64,000 bases of DNA from JAJPKK01 sp963802745 (lineage in GTDB: Bacteria; Pseudomonadota; Alphaproteobacteria; Rhizobiales; Xanthobacteraceae), in contig CAWDKL010000081.1 of the NCBI GenBank assembly GCA_963802745.1, forward strand, positions 1 through 64,000. Direction: 5' to 3'. This document shows, in pieces, positions 55,483 to 64,000 of this stretch. The notes beneath the pieces are model-generated. The model saw nothing but the letters and a program-made list of their open reading frames with translations, was not told the origin of the DNA and made no database searches. How positions within the stretch are numbered: the first letter of the stretch is position 1; every line of letters begins with the position of its first letter. A program made the position numbers and the translations under genes.

Positions 55483-55570
55483 CGTCATCGCCGGGCTTGT
55501 CCCGGCGATCTCGTTCAGGAGGGCACGGCTCGCCGATTTTCGAGATGGCCGGGACAAGCCCGGCCATGAC
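55483..55570. repeat. dispersed repeat family A, full copy
   Basis: CGTCATCGCCGGGCTTGTCC with CCGGCGATCTCG on the left and CGAGATGGCCGGGACAAGCC with CGGCCATGAC on the right. It lies inside the purS-to-purQ transcript, between purS and the coiled-coil gene. Confidence 0.8.
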
Positions 55571-55607
55571 CCGTGGGGACCGCCATGATTTTTGCCCTTG
55601 CTACATC

Positions 55608-55850
55608 TCAGCCAATCACCTTCACATCGTAATTCTCGATCACGGTATTCGCCAGCAGCTTGTCGGCCGCTTCCTTGAGTTTGGCCTCGACGCCGGCACG
55701 GTCGCCATCCGCCACCTCGATATCGAACACCTTGCCTTGCCGGACGCTGGCGACGCCGGCAATCCCGAGCGATTTCAACGCGCCCTCGATCGCCTTGCCC
55801 TGCGGATCCAGAATGGCGGATTTCAGCCTGACGGTAACTTGGGCCTTCAT
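55608..55850 (-). CDS. purS: phosphoribosylformylglycinamidine synthase subunit PurS
   Basis: 80 residues from ATG 55850 with GGAG 5 bases upstream. KAQVTVRLKSAILDPQGKAI, LKSLGIAGVASVRQGKVFDI and ADKLLANTVIENYDVKVIG are diagnostic. PurS bridges PurL and PurQ. The frame extends upstream to 55964 without support. purC, often upstream, is absent; the divergent neighbour is a cupin gene. Confidence 0.95.
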   Translation of the reverse strand: MKAQVTVRLKSAILDPQGKAIEGALKSLGIAGVASVRQGKVFDIEVADGDRAGVEAKLKEAADKLLANTVIENYDVKVIG

Positions 55851-56108
55851 GGGCACTCCGATCGCATGTCCGCCGACGCAGGGCAACGACAGGACCTGCC
55901 CGACAACCACCGCAGGGTCTCGATAAAGGCGAATCTGGAGCACTGCAACATGCATATGCCGCACGTGCCGCCAAGACGTCCTTGGATCGCGGCGATTGCG
56001 GGCCGGCGTGCTTGGCGCAAACCTGTCGGCTGTCGTTCCAATGCAAGCACTTTGCTTCCGCCCAAAGCCCGCCTATCATGATGCGCACAAAAAAATCGGG
56101 AGGACCCC

Positions 56109-56531
56109 ATGCGTCTATCCATTCTCATGCTGGCCATCGCGGCGGCGGCCGCAACCGCCACGACGGGAGCGCCAGCGCAAACGTCAACGTCCCCGACCGG
56201 GCCGGCGTTTTCAGAGCGCTTCTTCACCACGCCACTGGAAAATGATCCCAACCGCGAGGTGAAGGCGCAAATGCAGCTGCATCTGCCTGGCCGCCCCGGC
56301 AACGGGTTCCACACGCATAGCGGCGATCAGTGGGAGGTCGTGCTCGACGGCGAGATCACATTCACGGTCAGGGGGCAGCAGCCGAAGGTGCTCAAGGCCG
56401 GCGAATTCGTCTACATCCCGCGCGGCACCATCCACCGCAACGAGAACAAGGGCACGCTGCCGACCCGCACCATCGAAATCATGGTCATCGACAAGGGCAA
56501 GCCGCAGAATACGCCCGCGCCGGCCGAATAA
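56109..56531 (+). CDS. exported small cupin protein
   Basis: 140 residues. A signal peptide (MRLSILMLAIAAAAATATTG, cleavage near APA-QT) precedes one cupin barrel: FHTHSGDQWEVVLDGEITFT with two metal-ligand histidines and a glutamate-like site, and GEFVYIPRGTIHRNENKG with the last histidine. Periplasmic cupins of this kind often bind or modify small molecules; no reaction is assigned. Start ATG 56109 is supported by the signal peptide. Confidence 0.8.
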   Translation: MRLSILMLAIAAAAATATTGAPAQTSTSPTGPAFSERFFTTPLENDPNREVKAQMQLHLPGRPGNGFHTHSGDQWEVVLDGEITFTVRGQQPKVLKAGEFVYIPRGTIHRNENKGTLPTRTIEIMVIDKGKPQNTPAPAE

Positions 56532-56628
56532 GGCCGCGCTATGCGCGGGACGGCCGGCAGGACCCCCGCCGCTCCGCGGCCTTTGACGGCATCGGAATCC
56601 GGCTCCCGGCGGTTTGCCCGTCCGCGCT

Positions 56629-57483
56629 TCAAGCGATCCGCTCGGTGCCCTTGATTTGGGTGCGATGCATGACGCGGCGCGCCGCCGGATCGAACGGGTC
56701 GCGCCGGTGCAGTACGCCGAGATTGTTCCACATCAGCACGTCCCCGACCTGCCATTCGTGGCACATGGCGAACCGCTTTTGCGTTGCATGCGCCCACAGG
56801 GCGTCGAGCAGCGCTTCGCTGTCGGCGACGCTCATGCCGACGACATAGCTGTTGGGGCGGCGGCCCAGAAACAGCGCCTTGCGGCCGGTGCCCGGCTCGG
56901 TACGGACCAATGGATGCCGGGCGCCCACGGTGTCGCGCACATCGGTGACCTCGCGATAGCCCTTGCGCAGCTGCCCGGCGCTGTTGCGCGAGGCGTCGTG
57001 CACCGCGAGCTTGCCGGCGACGGCATCCTTCAGCTCCTGCGGCAAGGTCGCGTAGGCGGCAAACATGTCGGCGAAATAGGTGTTGCCGCCGCTCGGCGGG
57101 ACTTCCAGCGCGTGCAGCACGGCGGCCTTGGGGGGCACCTCCACATAGGTCATGTCGGCATGCCACACCGCTTCGCCGTCGCCGAGGCCGCCGATCGGTT
57201 TGCCGTTCTCGACCACGTTGGAGATCACGTTGATCTCGGGATAGGCCTTGTTGAACGGTTCCCCGTACGGGTTGGGACCGGGCGGATCGAGTTCGCCAAA
57301 GTTTCGGCTGAAGGCCATCAGCTGCGGATCGGTCAGGCTTTGACCGTGCACCACGACGACAAGCCGCGTCCGCCAGGCTTGCGCAATGGCATCCGCCTCG
57401 GACGGCGCGAGCGGCCGCGACAGATCGATTCCGCTCACGTGCGCGCCGAGCGGCGCATCGATGTCGGTGATGGTTATCGTCAT
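56629..57483 (-). CDS. TauD/TfdA-family 2-oxoglutarate dioxygenase
   Basis: 284 residues from ATG 57483 (GGGAG upstream). The facial triad appears as VWHADMTYVEVPPKAAVLHA (H-x-D) and the distal histidine in MHRTQIKG. The arginine for 2-oxoglutarate is expected in the RRVMHRTQ region. The N-terminus ITITDIDAPLGAHVSGIDLS is a family mark. Such enzymes hydroxylate sulfonates, phenoxyacids or related compounds; the substrate here is unknown. A Bug binding protein lies upstream on the same strand, so the two may form an uptake-and-oxidation set. Confidence 0.9.
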   Translation of the reverse strand: MTITITDIDAPLGAHVSGIDLSRPLAPSEADAIAQAWRTRLVVVVHGQSLTDPQLMAFSRNFGELDPPGPNPYGEPFNKAYPEINVISNVVENGKPIGGLGDGEAVWHADMTYVEVPPKAAVLHALEVPPSGGNTYFADMFAAYATLPQELKDAVAGKLAVHDASRNSAGQLRKGYREVTDVRDTVGARHPLVRTEPGTGRKALFLGRRPNSYVVGMSVADSEALLDALWAHATQKRFAMCHEWQVGDVLMWNNLGVLHRRDPFDPAARRVMHRTQIKGTERIA

Positions 57484-57562
57484 TGCGGTCACTCCCTTGA
57501 GCGCAGTGCTGCATGGCGGTTGCGCGAGCCATGCCGTCGTTCCGCTACGGCGCGTGCCACGC

Positions 57563-58543
57563 TTATTCCGCCCGGGCGCCGGCTGCCATGATCGGCCCGC
57601 GCCAGCGCGCGATTTCACTCACGACCAATTGCCGCAGATAGCCGCGCGACCGCCGTTGCGGTGTCACCATGTCGGCGTCGATTTCGCGCATCTGCGCCTG
57701 CAGCGCCGGTGCGGTCACGGCCGCGACCGCCGCATCGTGAAGCTTGTCCAGGATGACGGCAGGTGTTCCGGCGGCGGCGAACAGCCCGTACCAGGCGCTG
57801 ACGTCGAAATCGGCGAGGCCCTGCTCAGCGGCGGTCGCCAACTCCGGTAGCATCGACGAGCGCTGGCGGCTGAGGATAGCAACCCCCTGCACCGAACCAC
57901 CGAGCACCTGCGGCACCGCGACGGTCGCGGTCGGGCATTGGTAGTCGAGCCGCTCGGCGATCAGGTCCGCCATCGCCTGGGCGCCGCTGCGATATGGCAC
58001 GTGGACCGCGTCGATACCGGCCGCGGCGTTGAACAGTACGCAGGCGAGATGGTTCGAGCCGCCGGTCCCGGCCGATCCGAAATGCAGACCCGCCGGCCTG
58101 GCTTTCGCGTAAGCCGTGAAGGCCGCAAGGCCGCGGGGCAGCCCTTTGCGGGCCACCAGCACGAAAGGCTGTTCGGTGACCAGCATGATGGGCGCGAAAT
58201 CCGCCGCCGCATCATAGAGCGCGCGCCGGTAGAGCGATTGGTTTTGCGCATGGGTGCCGACATTGCCCAGCACCAACAGATAGCCGTCGGGCGGTGAACG
58301 GGCGACGCGGTTCGATCCCGTCATGCCGCCGGCGCCCCCGATATTCTCCACGATGACGGGCTGCCCGAGTGTTGGGCGCATGCCTTCCGCCATGGTGCGG
58401 GCGATCACGTCGCTGGTGCCGCCTGCCGCATAGGGCACCACCAGGGTGAGCGGGCGGGCCGGAAAATTCTCCGCCGAGGCCGTGATAATCCCGGCGATCG
58501 ACGTGAGGGTCATCCAAACCGCAAGGGGGGAGGATCGGCTCAT
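57563..58543 (-). CDS. Bug-family periplasmic binding protein
   Basis: 326 residues from ATG 58543. Signal peptide (AVWMTLTSIAGIITASA-like) then NFPARPLTLVVPYAAGGTSD, GQPVIVENIGGAGGMTGSNR and SPPDGYLLVLGNVGTHAQNQ. Third Bug gene of the window, like the others without a TctAB permease. It sits 79 bases upstream of the TauD-like gene in the same direction. AGGGGGGAGG upstream of the start is a strong ribosome-binding site. Confidence 0.9.
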   Translation of the reverse strand: MSRSSPLAVWMTLTSIAGIITASAENFPARPLTLVVPYAAGGTSDVIARTMAEGMRPTLGQPVIVENIGGAGGMTGSNRVARSPPDGYLLVLGNVGTHAQNQSLYRRALYDAAADFAPIMLVTEQPFVLVARKGLPRGLAAFTAYAKARPAGLHFGSAGTGGSNHLACVLFNAAAGIDAVHVPYRSGAQAMADLIAERLDYQCPTATVAVPQVLGGSVQGVAILSRQRSSMLPELATAAEQGLADFDVSAWYGLFAAAGTPAVILDKLHDAAVAAVTAPALQAQMREIDADMVTPQRRSRGYLRQLVVSEIARWRGPIMAAGARAE

Positions 58544-58798
58544 CAGACGCGTGTCTCCACTAAAAGCTGGTGCCCGGTTCCTGGTCGCGGCAAACGCAAA
58601 TGCCTGCTGTGAGGGGCGCGAAGGAGCACGTTTCGGCACGTCGCGATCGGTCTTCCCAACAAGAAATTGCGGCACAATTTTTTACGTGTTTCTTGACCAA
58701 ATTTCTTTGGATATGCTTTGGTGCGGCGTGTCTGATCGAAGGGCGCTCTGCATCGACCTCGCCTGCGATTTAAAATCACGCCAAGGAGAATGAAACCT

Positions 58799-59146
58799 AT
58801 GACTCGTAGTCGGTTCTGCCTGACGGCATTTGCGTTAGCGGCGATCATGATCTCGCATGCCGCGACCGCCCAAACCCCTGCCGCTCCCGCTCAAACCCCT
58901 GCTGCTCCCGCCCAAACCCCTGCTGCTCCGGAAAGCAAGCCGGCGGCCGAACCGTCCGCCTCCGAACAACTGTCGAAGGCGGTGGATCAGGTTGATAAAT
59001 GGACCAAGAAGAAGTTTGAAGCCGCCAGAAAGGAATGGGTAAGGAACAAAGAGCAGTGGGCCGATTGCCGCAAACAGGCAAGCGAGCAGAACCTGAAAGG
59101 CCGCAAGAGCTGGTCGTTCCTCTACAAGTGCATGACGCCGAGCTGA
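58799..59146 (+). CDS. small exported PsiF-like protein with a heptapeptide repeat
   Basis: 115 residues from ATG 58799 (AAGGAG 9 bases upstream; ATG 58790 is too near it). Signal peptide (FCLTAFALAAIMISHAATA), then three repeats of QTPAAPA coded by 21-base tandem units at about 58868-58930, a charged segment DQVDKWTKKKFEAARKEWVR and CRKQASEQNLKGRKSWSFLY with two cysteines. The C-terminal part resembles PsiF-repeat proteins (small cysteine pairs). Role unknown. The repeat number may vary between strains. Confidence 0.6.
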   Translation: MTRSRFCLTAFALAAIMISHAATAQTPAAPAQTPAAPAQTPAAPESKPAAEPSASEQLSKAVDQVDKWTKKKFEAARKEWVRNKEQWADCRKQASEQNLKGRKSWSFLYKCMTPS

Positions 59147-59185
59147 GCGCTCCGCCCAAGATCGTGTGGGGAAACAGCGTCATCG

Positions 59186-59995
59186 TCACCTTGACGTTGT
59201 GCTGCGTGCAGCGGTCACCGGTCGCGTTGCGGCTTCCGTGATCGCCGCGCCGAGCAGCTTTGCAAAGCACGCATAGCCCCAATCATTCATGTGAAGCAAG
59301 TCCGGGGACAGGAACGCCGCGAACGGAATGTCCTCGGCCTCATGCCAGCGGCGCATGACCGCGAAGCGTGGAAATAAATCGACGGCGTGCCGGTTAGCGG
59401 CTGCCGCAATCACGGCTACCATGTCTTCAGCGTCCGCTTTGGCGAGCACCTTCGGGGCGAACTGCGGATCGATCAGCACGATATCGATGCCGAGCGCGTG
59501 CATCTTTGTAAGCCCTCTATTAATAAGACGGTTGACCGAGCCGAGCGGATCGTCACGCAGCACCGCATTGGTGCCCAGCTGCCATAACACCACGTCCGGC
59601 CGGTTGACCGGGGCCAATTGATCGAACCGCGCCAGCATACCGGCCACCTCGTCCCCGTTGATGCCGCGATTGACGACCGTAATGGCAGCTCCCGGCAAGT
59701 GCGCCCGCAATTCCACCTCAAGACGGCTTGGATAGGACGTGAGCGGCGAACTCGCACCGGCGCCGGCGGTCGATGATGATCCCAGCGCCATGATGGTGAC
59801 CGGTTTGCCGTTCGTAATCAGCCGCCGCATGTGCACGAGCGGCGCGGACAGCCGTGTCTGCTTGGGGGCGTCGCGGCAGACATAGGTGGCCGCTTGCGCG
59901 CGCGCTGACGGCGGAGCGTAAAGGACGGAAGCCGCCACTGCGGCCAGGCATATGTGCATCAAGGTTTTCAATGGAGCCACCGACTCAAGGGACAT
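59186..59995 (-). CDS. SGNH/GDSL hydrolase, second of an opgC operon
   Basis: 269 residues from ATG 59995. A signal or membrane segment (LMHICLAAVAASVLYAPPSA) is followed by VTIMALGSSSTAGAGASSP (block I, serine), VVNRGINGDEVAG (block II glycine), LWQLGTNAVLRDD (block III asparagine) and LLHMNDWGY (block V histidine). Expected to act on an ester bond in the periplasm. It overlaps the end of the upstream gene by 11 bases. With opgC it forms a three-gene operon, so a role in glucan or polysaccharide acyl turnover is plausible. Confidence 0.85.
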   Translation of the reverse strand: MSLESVAPLKTLMHICLAAVAASVLYAPPSARAQAATYVCRDAPKQTRLSAPLVHMRRLITNGKPVTIMALGSSSTAGAGASSPLTSYPSRLEVELRAHLPGAAITVVNRGINGDEVAGMLARFDQLAPVNRPDVVLWQLGTNAVLRDDPLGSVNRLINRGLTKMHALGIDIVLIDPQFAPKVLAKADAEDMVAVIAAAANRHAVDLFPRFAVMRRWHEAEDIPFAAFLSPDLLHMNDWGYACFAKLLGAAITEAATRPVTAARSTTSR

Positions 59996-60734
59996 TCTTC
60001 TGGGTTGCCTTCGCGACTTTGGCACCGGTGACGACCAGATCCGCCAATAGCCGCCCCAGGCAGTCATGGACACGCTCGGCGATGATCGTACTGCGGGTCG
60101 CACCATAAAGGTCGAAAATTCCGGCTTCATTCCATCGTTTCATGATCGACAACCTGTCGAACAGATTGACCTCCCGCTGCAGCGCCACGATCCGCATGGC
60201 GTCGGCATAAGCTCCGACGGCAAGCATGGCCTCCGTGCGCGGGCTGTATTGCATGTTCATGAATACCACATCGACCTTTGCGGCCTGCAGGACATCGACG
60301 CCATCGTCAAGTGCGGCCCGAAATTCTTCCGGGTCCATGCCACGGATCGCATCGGCCGTGCCAGTCTGCCATATTACCAGCGCGGGCTTCGACTCCGCAA
60401 CAAAACCAGCAAGCTTGAGTTGCATGTCGTGCGCGGTTTCGCGGGCGCGGGCGAAGGTGGAAACCTTGACGTCGACGCCCGGAAGGAGGGCGGTCAGCGC
60501 CGCGTTCAACCGCGTCGGATAGGCGATGTTCGTACCGGTCGGTCCGTTGAGCTGCGAAGATGCGCTCCCCACGACCGCGATGTTCAGCTTCTTTTTGGCG
60601 ATCGCACGGGCCACTTGGGGCAGACCGAAGTCCGGTCCCGCGGCACCGGCATTGCTGATGCACTCCGTCTCCGCCTTGGCGACGGATGCGGCACCGGCCA
60701 GCGCGAACACCAGTGCAACGACGAAAGCTTTCAT
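59985..60734 (-). CDS. SGNH-like protein, first SGNH gene after opgC
   Basis: 249 residues. Signal peptide (KAFVVALVFALAGAASVAKA). VVGSASSQLNGPTGTNIAYP is a block-I-like segment with serine, and LVIWQTGTADAIRGMDP a block-III-like segment in which threonine or aspartate stands where asparagine is usual; the final histidine motif is weak. Catalytic residues therefore look altered. ATG 60734 overlaps the opgC stop as ATGA, with GGGAGGAGG upstream. Possibly a non-catalytic or diverged partner of the SGNH hydrolase at 59186. Confidence 0.75.
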   Translation of the reverse strand: MKAFVVALVFALAGAASVAKAETECISNAGAAGPDFGLPQVARAIAKKKLNIAVVGSASSQLNGPTGTNIAYPTRLNAALTALLPGVDVKVSTFARARETAHDMQLKLAGFVAESKPALVIWQTGTADAIRGMDPEEFRAALDDGVDVLQAAKVDVVFMNMQYSPRTEAMLAVGAYADAMRIVALQREVNLFDRLSIMKRWNEAGIFDLYGATRSTIIAERVHDCLGRLLADLVVTGAKVAKATQKNVP

Positions 60735-61891
60735 ACCCCTCCTCCCGTGAGGGTGGCGCCTGGTGGCCCAGGTCGTGATCGGGGACTCCTCCCCTCAATA
60801 TGCTTGTACCATGACAACAGGGTGGCTGTCCCGATCATTATCGCAAGGCCCAAAATGCTCACGGCCACCTGCATAGCGACGCCCTCGTTGACTTCCACCA
60901 GGGCGAAATGCGCCGCGAAGGAGAGGAACACGCCGAGGCAAAAGATTTCGAGGGAGTTTTGGCCGCACAGGATCGCGGGACGCAGCCAGACGGACCGCAA
61001 TCCCCGCCAATGAACGGGCACCAGACGGACCGTCACCACCGCCAGGCAGAGAAAATGCACAAATCGGAACATATGCAGATTGGTCTTGTCGATATACATC
61101 CATTCTTCAAGCGACTTAGGTATCATCGTATCGAGACCCGGGACGTACCAAGTTAATGCGACAAGAAACGCAAAGATGAGGAACAGCACTGCGAGGACGG
61201 CCGTGATCGGCGACATGATCACGAATGACAGCCGCTCGGCACCGCCCAAGGCGCACCAGGCACCGAACACGAACAGCAATTGCCACGCGAACGGATTGAA
61301 TACCCAGGTACCATTCGGATAGGCCGGCAGGGCCCACTGGAAATGCCACGTCAAGGCGTAAAGCAAAAACGAGCCCGCGAGCGCGAATACAGGCGCGCGC
61401 AACAATAGCCATAGCATCGGCGGAAAGGCCGCCAGCAGTACGATGTAGAGGGGCAGCACGTCCATGTTGGCAGGCTTGAACTTCAACAGCAACGCCTGAA
61501 CCAGCGTGACGTCCGGCTGCTGGAGGAAGTCGAAGATGCCCATCTCCTCGCTGTAGAGCGGATTCTCGAAGCTGTGCGCCACATAAGATATTTCCGCCGT
61601 ATAAATGGCAAACAAAAAAATGTGGGCGACATAGACCTGCCACGCGCGTTTGAGGATACGGGCGCCTGCCACCATGGCGCCATGTTCGCGCATGGCCCGC
61701 CCGTACACGAACGCGGCGGTGTAGCCCGAGATGAAAACGAAGATTTCAGTCGCGTCGGAAAACCCGTAGTTGCGAATGGTGATCCAGCTGACGATGTTCG
61801 AGGGAATGTGGTCGAGGAAAATCAGCCACAGAGCCAGTCCGCGGAACAGATCCAGCCGAAGATCGCGTTCGCCCAGTTGTGGCAGAGACAT
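60731..61891 (-). CDS. opgC: OpgC-family membrane acyltransferase-like protein
   Basis: 386 residues. It begins RDLRLDLFRGLALWLIFLDH, then IPSNIVSWITIRNYGFSDAT and IFVFISGYTAAFVYGRAM, the OpgC signature, followed by about 10 membrane helices. OpgC transfers succinyl groups to osmoregulated periplasmic glucans in enterobacteria; alphaproteobacterial relatives act on cyclic or linear glucans. AAGGA upstream fixes ATG 61891 (a TTG precedes it). Two SGNH genes follow with overlapping ends. No opgGH genes are in the window. Confidence 0.85.
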   Translation of the reverse strand: MSLPQLGERDLRLDLFRGLALWLIFLDHIPSNIVSWITIRNYGFSDATEIFVFISGYTAAFVYGRAMREHGAMVAGARILKRAWQVYVAHIFLFAIYTAEISYVAHSFENPLYSEEMGIFDFLQQPDVTLVQALLLKFKPANMDVLPLYIVLLAAFPPMLWLLLRAPVFALAGSFLLYALTWHFQWALPAYPNGTWVFNPFAWQLLFVFGAWCALGGAERLSFVIMSPITAVLAVLFLIFAFLVALTWYVPGLDTMIPKSLEEWMYIDKTNLHMFRFVHFLCLAVVTVRLVPVHWRGLRSVWLRPAILCGQNSLEIFCLGVFLSFAAHFALVEVNEGVAMQVAVSILGLAIMIGTATLLSWYKHIEGRSPRSRPGPPGATLTGGGV

Positions 61892-62095
61892 CAAGCTTCC
61901 TTAAAACACCGGCTGCCTCGGCCGGGTGCAGCGCCGATGCTTAGGTGAGGTTGACACCGCGGCGCAAGGGAGTACATGGCGAACGTCCGCGGCGCGACGA
62001 TTGGCTCGAAAAGCTGCCATTGGGCGACCGTCCCATCGCGTCGAGATGTTTCCGGTACACACCCCCTCACCGTCACCGCGATGGACGACACCGCC

Positions 62096-62488
62096 ATGTA
62101 TCGTGCTGTAACCCGCGACATCGAAATCACCGTATTGCCACGCTTCTTGCCCGAGCAGTCGTCGGCCGACAAGCGGGAGTATTTCTGGGCCTACACGATC
62201 GAAATCAGCAATCGCGGCAGCGCGACGGTTCAGCTCAAAACCCGCCACTGGCGCATCACCGACGCGTTCGGCCGCCAGCAGGAAGTACGCGGCGCCGGCG
62301 TCGTCGGCGAGGAGCCCGTACTGGAGCCCGGTACGTCATTCGAATATACCAGCGGTGTGCCGTTGCCAACTCCGTCGGGTTTCATGGTCGGCACCTACGG
62401 AATGGTGACGGCGACCGGCGAGCATTTCGTTGTCGATATTCCAGCATTTTCCCTTGATAGCCCAGACACCAAACGCACCGTCAACTAA
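62096..62488 (+). CDS. apaG: ApaG protein
   Basis: 130 residues. YRAVTRDIEITVLPRFLPEQ, YFWAYTIEISNRGSATVQLK, WRITDAFGRQQEVRGAGVVG and FEYTSGVPLPTPSGFMVGTY are family marks of the fibronectin-III-like ApaG fold. The role is unclear, with links to metal or nucleotide-related stress in enterobacteria. I chose ATG 62096 from family N-termini; ATG 62081 is an alternative. Convergent with hslO. Confidence 0.93.
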   Translation: MYRAVTRDIEITVLPRFLPEQSSADKREYFWAYTIEISNRGSATVQLKTRHWRITDAFGRQQEVRGAGVVGEEPVLEPGTSFEYTSGVPLPTPSGFMVGTYGMVTATGEHFVVDIPAFSLDSPDTKRTVN

Positions 62489-62528
62489 ACCGTCGCTAGC
62501 TAGACGCGGCAGACCGCCGCGGTTCCCG

Positions 62529-63537
62529 TCACGACTGTTCCGTGAGTTCCACCTCGTCCGGGGTGAAAACGTATTTCGCGTTGCAGAATTCGCACGTCAC
62601 CGAAATCACGCCGTCCTGAATCATATGGTCGCGGTCGTCTTTGGGAAAGCTCATCAGCATGCCGGACACGCTGGCGCGGGAGCACGAGCACTTCGCCTCG
62701 ACCTCGGACGGCGTGAATACCCGCACGCCGTGTTCGTGAAAGAGCCGATACAGGAGGCGCTCGCTCGAAACATCGGGGTCGATCAGCTCGATATCTTCGA
62801 CGGTTGCGATCAATGTTTGTCCTTCGATCCAGGCATCATCCTCCGGCATAGACATGCCGCGTCACGCCTTCCGGTACATCTCCGGGATCGAGATCGGGCC
62901 CGCGCATCCGCTCGGTCTTCTTGGGCAGGAACTGCAGCAGCATACCGCCGGCGCGCCAGCGGTGGCGGGGACCGCCGGCAGCCGCCGACAGTTCTTCGGC
63001 GACAGCAAGGCGCACCCGGGTCGGAATCTGCTCGGAGCGCAGAAAATATTCATGGGCGGCGTCCTCGAGACTGCCGCCCGTCAGTGCCACCAGGCCCTGG
63101 TACCGGCTCATCTCCGGACCCTGGTCGATCGTCATGGCGAGGTGCCCGCGACCGAGCAACCGGCCGGCCTGATCGGTGCCCCGGTCGTGCGGCGCCGCCG
63201 CGACATCCGCCGCGTTGAACTGGGCGCAGGCTCTGATCCGGCCCGGGCTGCGATAGTCAACCACCAGCATCCGCACCGGGCCGTCGCTCTTCGTCTGCAG
63301 GATAAAGCGGCCATCAAATTTGAGCGAGGAGCCGAGCAGCACCGTCAGCGCGATCGCTTCGCCCAAGAGCTTGGAAATCGCCGGCGGATAGGCATGGCCG
63401 TTGAGGATGTCATCGAGTGCGGGCCCGAGCCGGACGACCCGGCCGCGCAAGTCCAGCGACGCCACCTCGAAAGGCAAAACGGTGTCGTCGACCGCCCGCT
63501 CCATCGGCGTCCGCGAGATGGTCTCCGGCGGGGTCAT
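62529..63537 (-). pseudogene. hslO: redox-regulated chaperone Hsp33, frameshifted
   Basis: ATG 63537 overlaps the argF stop as ATGA. The N-terminal domain runs VLPFEVASLDLRGRVVRLGP through ILNGHAYPPAISKLLGEAIA to GVTRHVYAGG, where the frame stops at 62836. In another frame EDDAWIEGQTLIATVEDIEL continues to KCSCSRASVSGM and TCEFCNAKYVFTPDEVEL at 62529. The four zinc-binding cysteines (CxC and CxxC) are in the second part. One surplus base at 62847 (C on the plus strand) accounts for the break. Without it the protein is about 335 residues. Hsp33 is a conserved chaperone switched on by oxidation; a natural loss would be unusual, so sequence error is a serious option. Confidence 0.85.
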
Positions 63538-64000
63538 CGCACACCCGCATTCAGGCACCAAACCAAAATGCCCTTTTGCGCATGCAACCGGTTTTCCGCC
63601 TCGTCGAACACCACGGATTGTGGCCCGTCGATCACGTCGTCGGTGACCTCATCGCCGCGGTGGGCCGGCAGGCAATGCATGAACAGGGCTTCCGGCCTCG
63701 CCTTGGCCATCAGACTGGCGTTGACTTGGTAAGGCTTGAGCAGGTTGTGCCGGCGCTGGCCATCGCGGTCGCCCATCGACACCCAGGTGTCGGTGACGAC
63801 GCAATCCGCATCCTTGACGGCGGCTTCCGGGTCGCAGCCGATGCGAATGTCGGCGCCTGCCGATTTGACCCAATCGAGCAGCGATTTATGCGGAGCAAGC
63901 TCCGCCGGGGTCGCGATCGCCAGCGTGAACTCGAACTGCCGCGCCGCATGCATCCAGGACGCGAGCACGTTGTTGGCATCGCCGGTCCATGCCACCTTGC
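63534..64000 (-). CDS. argF: ornithine carbamoyltransferase, C-terminal part (runs off the window)
   Basis: The frame enters from base 64000 and ends at 63534, covering the ornithine-binding half. MAWTGDANNVLASWMHAARQ, VVTDTWVSMGDRDGQ and FMHCLPAHRGDEVTDDVIDG (the HCLP motif with catalytic cysteine) identify the family. It makes citrulline from ornithine and carbamoyl phosphate in arginine synthesis. The stop overlaps hslO as ATGA, the conserved argF-hslO order. The N-terminal carbamoyl-phosphate domain is outside the window. Confidence 0.95.
   Translation of the reverse strand, partial: KVAWTGDANNVLASWMHAARQFEFTLAIATPAELAPHKSLLDWVKSAGADIRIGCDPEAAVKDADCVVTDTWVSMGDRDGQRRHNLLKPYQVNASLMAKARPEALFMHCLPAHRGDEVTDDVIDGPQSVVFDEAENRLHAQKGILVWCLNAGVR

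Overview
The window reads as chromosomal DNA of a GC-rich alphaproteobacterium of the Hyphomicrobiales (Bradyrhizobiaceae/Xanthobacteraceae-like soil bacteria). The basis is gene content and order: lepB-rnc-era-recO; purS-small gene-purQ and purL-bolA-grxD; argF-hslO with apaG nearby. It also carries many orphan periplasmic binding proteins of the Bug family, TRAP transporter genes, and dispersed hairpin repeats typical of that group. The species cannot be named from the sequence alone.

Layout. 0-8.6 kb: start of a methyltransferase, a Bug binding protein divergent from a winged-helix/TolB/TPR regulator, an MFS transporter, an intact MntA/HepT toxin-antitoxin pair, a two-domain kinase and an NHL-repeat protein. 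8.7-11.9 kb: core operon lepB-rnc-era-recO on the minus strand. 12.4-15.6 kb: ABC binding protein, lptG and a TolA/TonB-like protein. 15.7-21.3 kb: second MNT/HEPN pair, Phd/VapC and HicBA, each with a frame-disrupted toxin, interleaved with secreted proteins. 21.6-31 kb: a c-heme/beta-propeller protein, a tandem duplicated TRAP binding protein, a fused TRAP permease and an amidase. 31-46.5 kb: intact HicBA, secreted hydrolases and cytochromes, a radical SAM protein, a second c-heme/propeller protein, a DarT/DarG locus with a disrupted toxin, a disrupted GMC oxidoreductase, tRNA-Leu(CAG) and an NDUFA9-like protein. 46.7-50.4 kb: antitoxin/PIN pair, ParDE remnants, and an AT-richer graveyard of RHS toxin tips with immunity-like genes. 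50.4-55.9 kb: grxD, bolA, purL, a NucS-like nuclease, purQ, a small coiled-coil gene and purS. 56-64 kb: cupin, TauD-like dioxygenase, Bug protein, opgC with two SGNH proteins, apaG, frame-disrupted hslO and partial argF.

Three themes stand out. First, at least seven toxin-antitoxin loci plus RHS toxin/immunity debris lie in about 45 kb. Four of the seven toxins are frame-disrupted, while every partner antitoxin is intact. Second, nine otherwise recognisable genes are broken by small indels, including the housekeeping gene hslO, so either real decay or base-level sequence error must be settled from reads. Third, two families of dispersed imperfect hairpin repeats fill many intergenic spaces. 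One further candidate for a switchable gene is the HEPN toxin whose frame depends on the copy number of an 8-bp tandem repeat.
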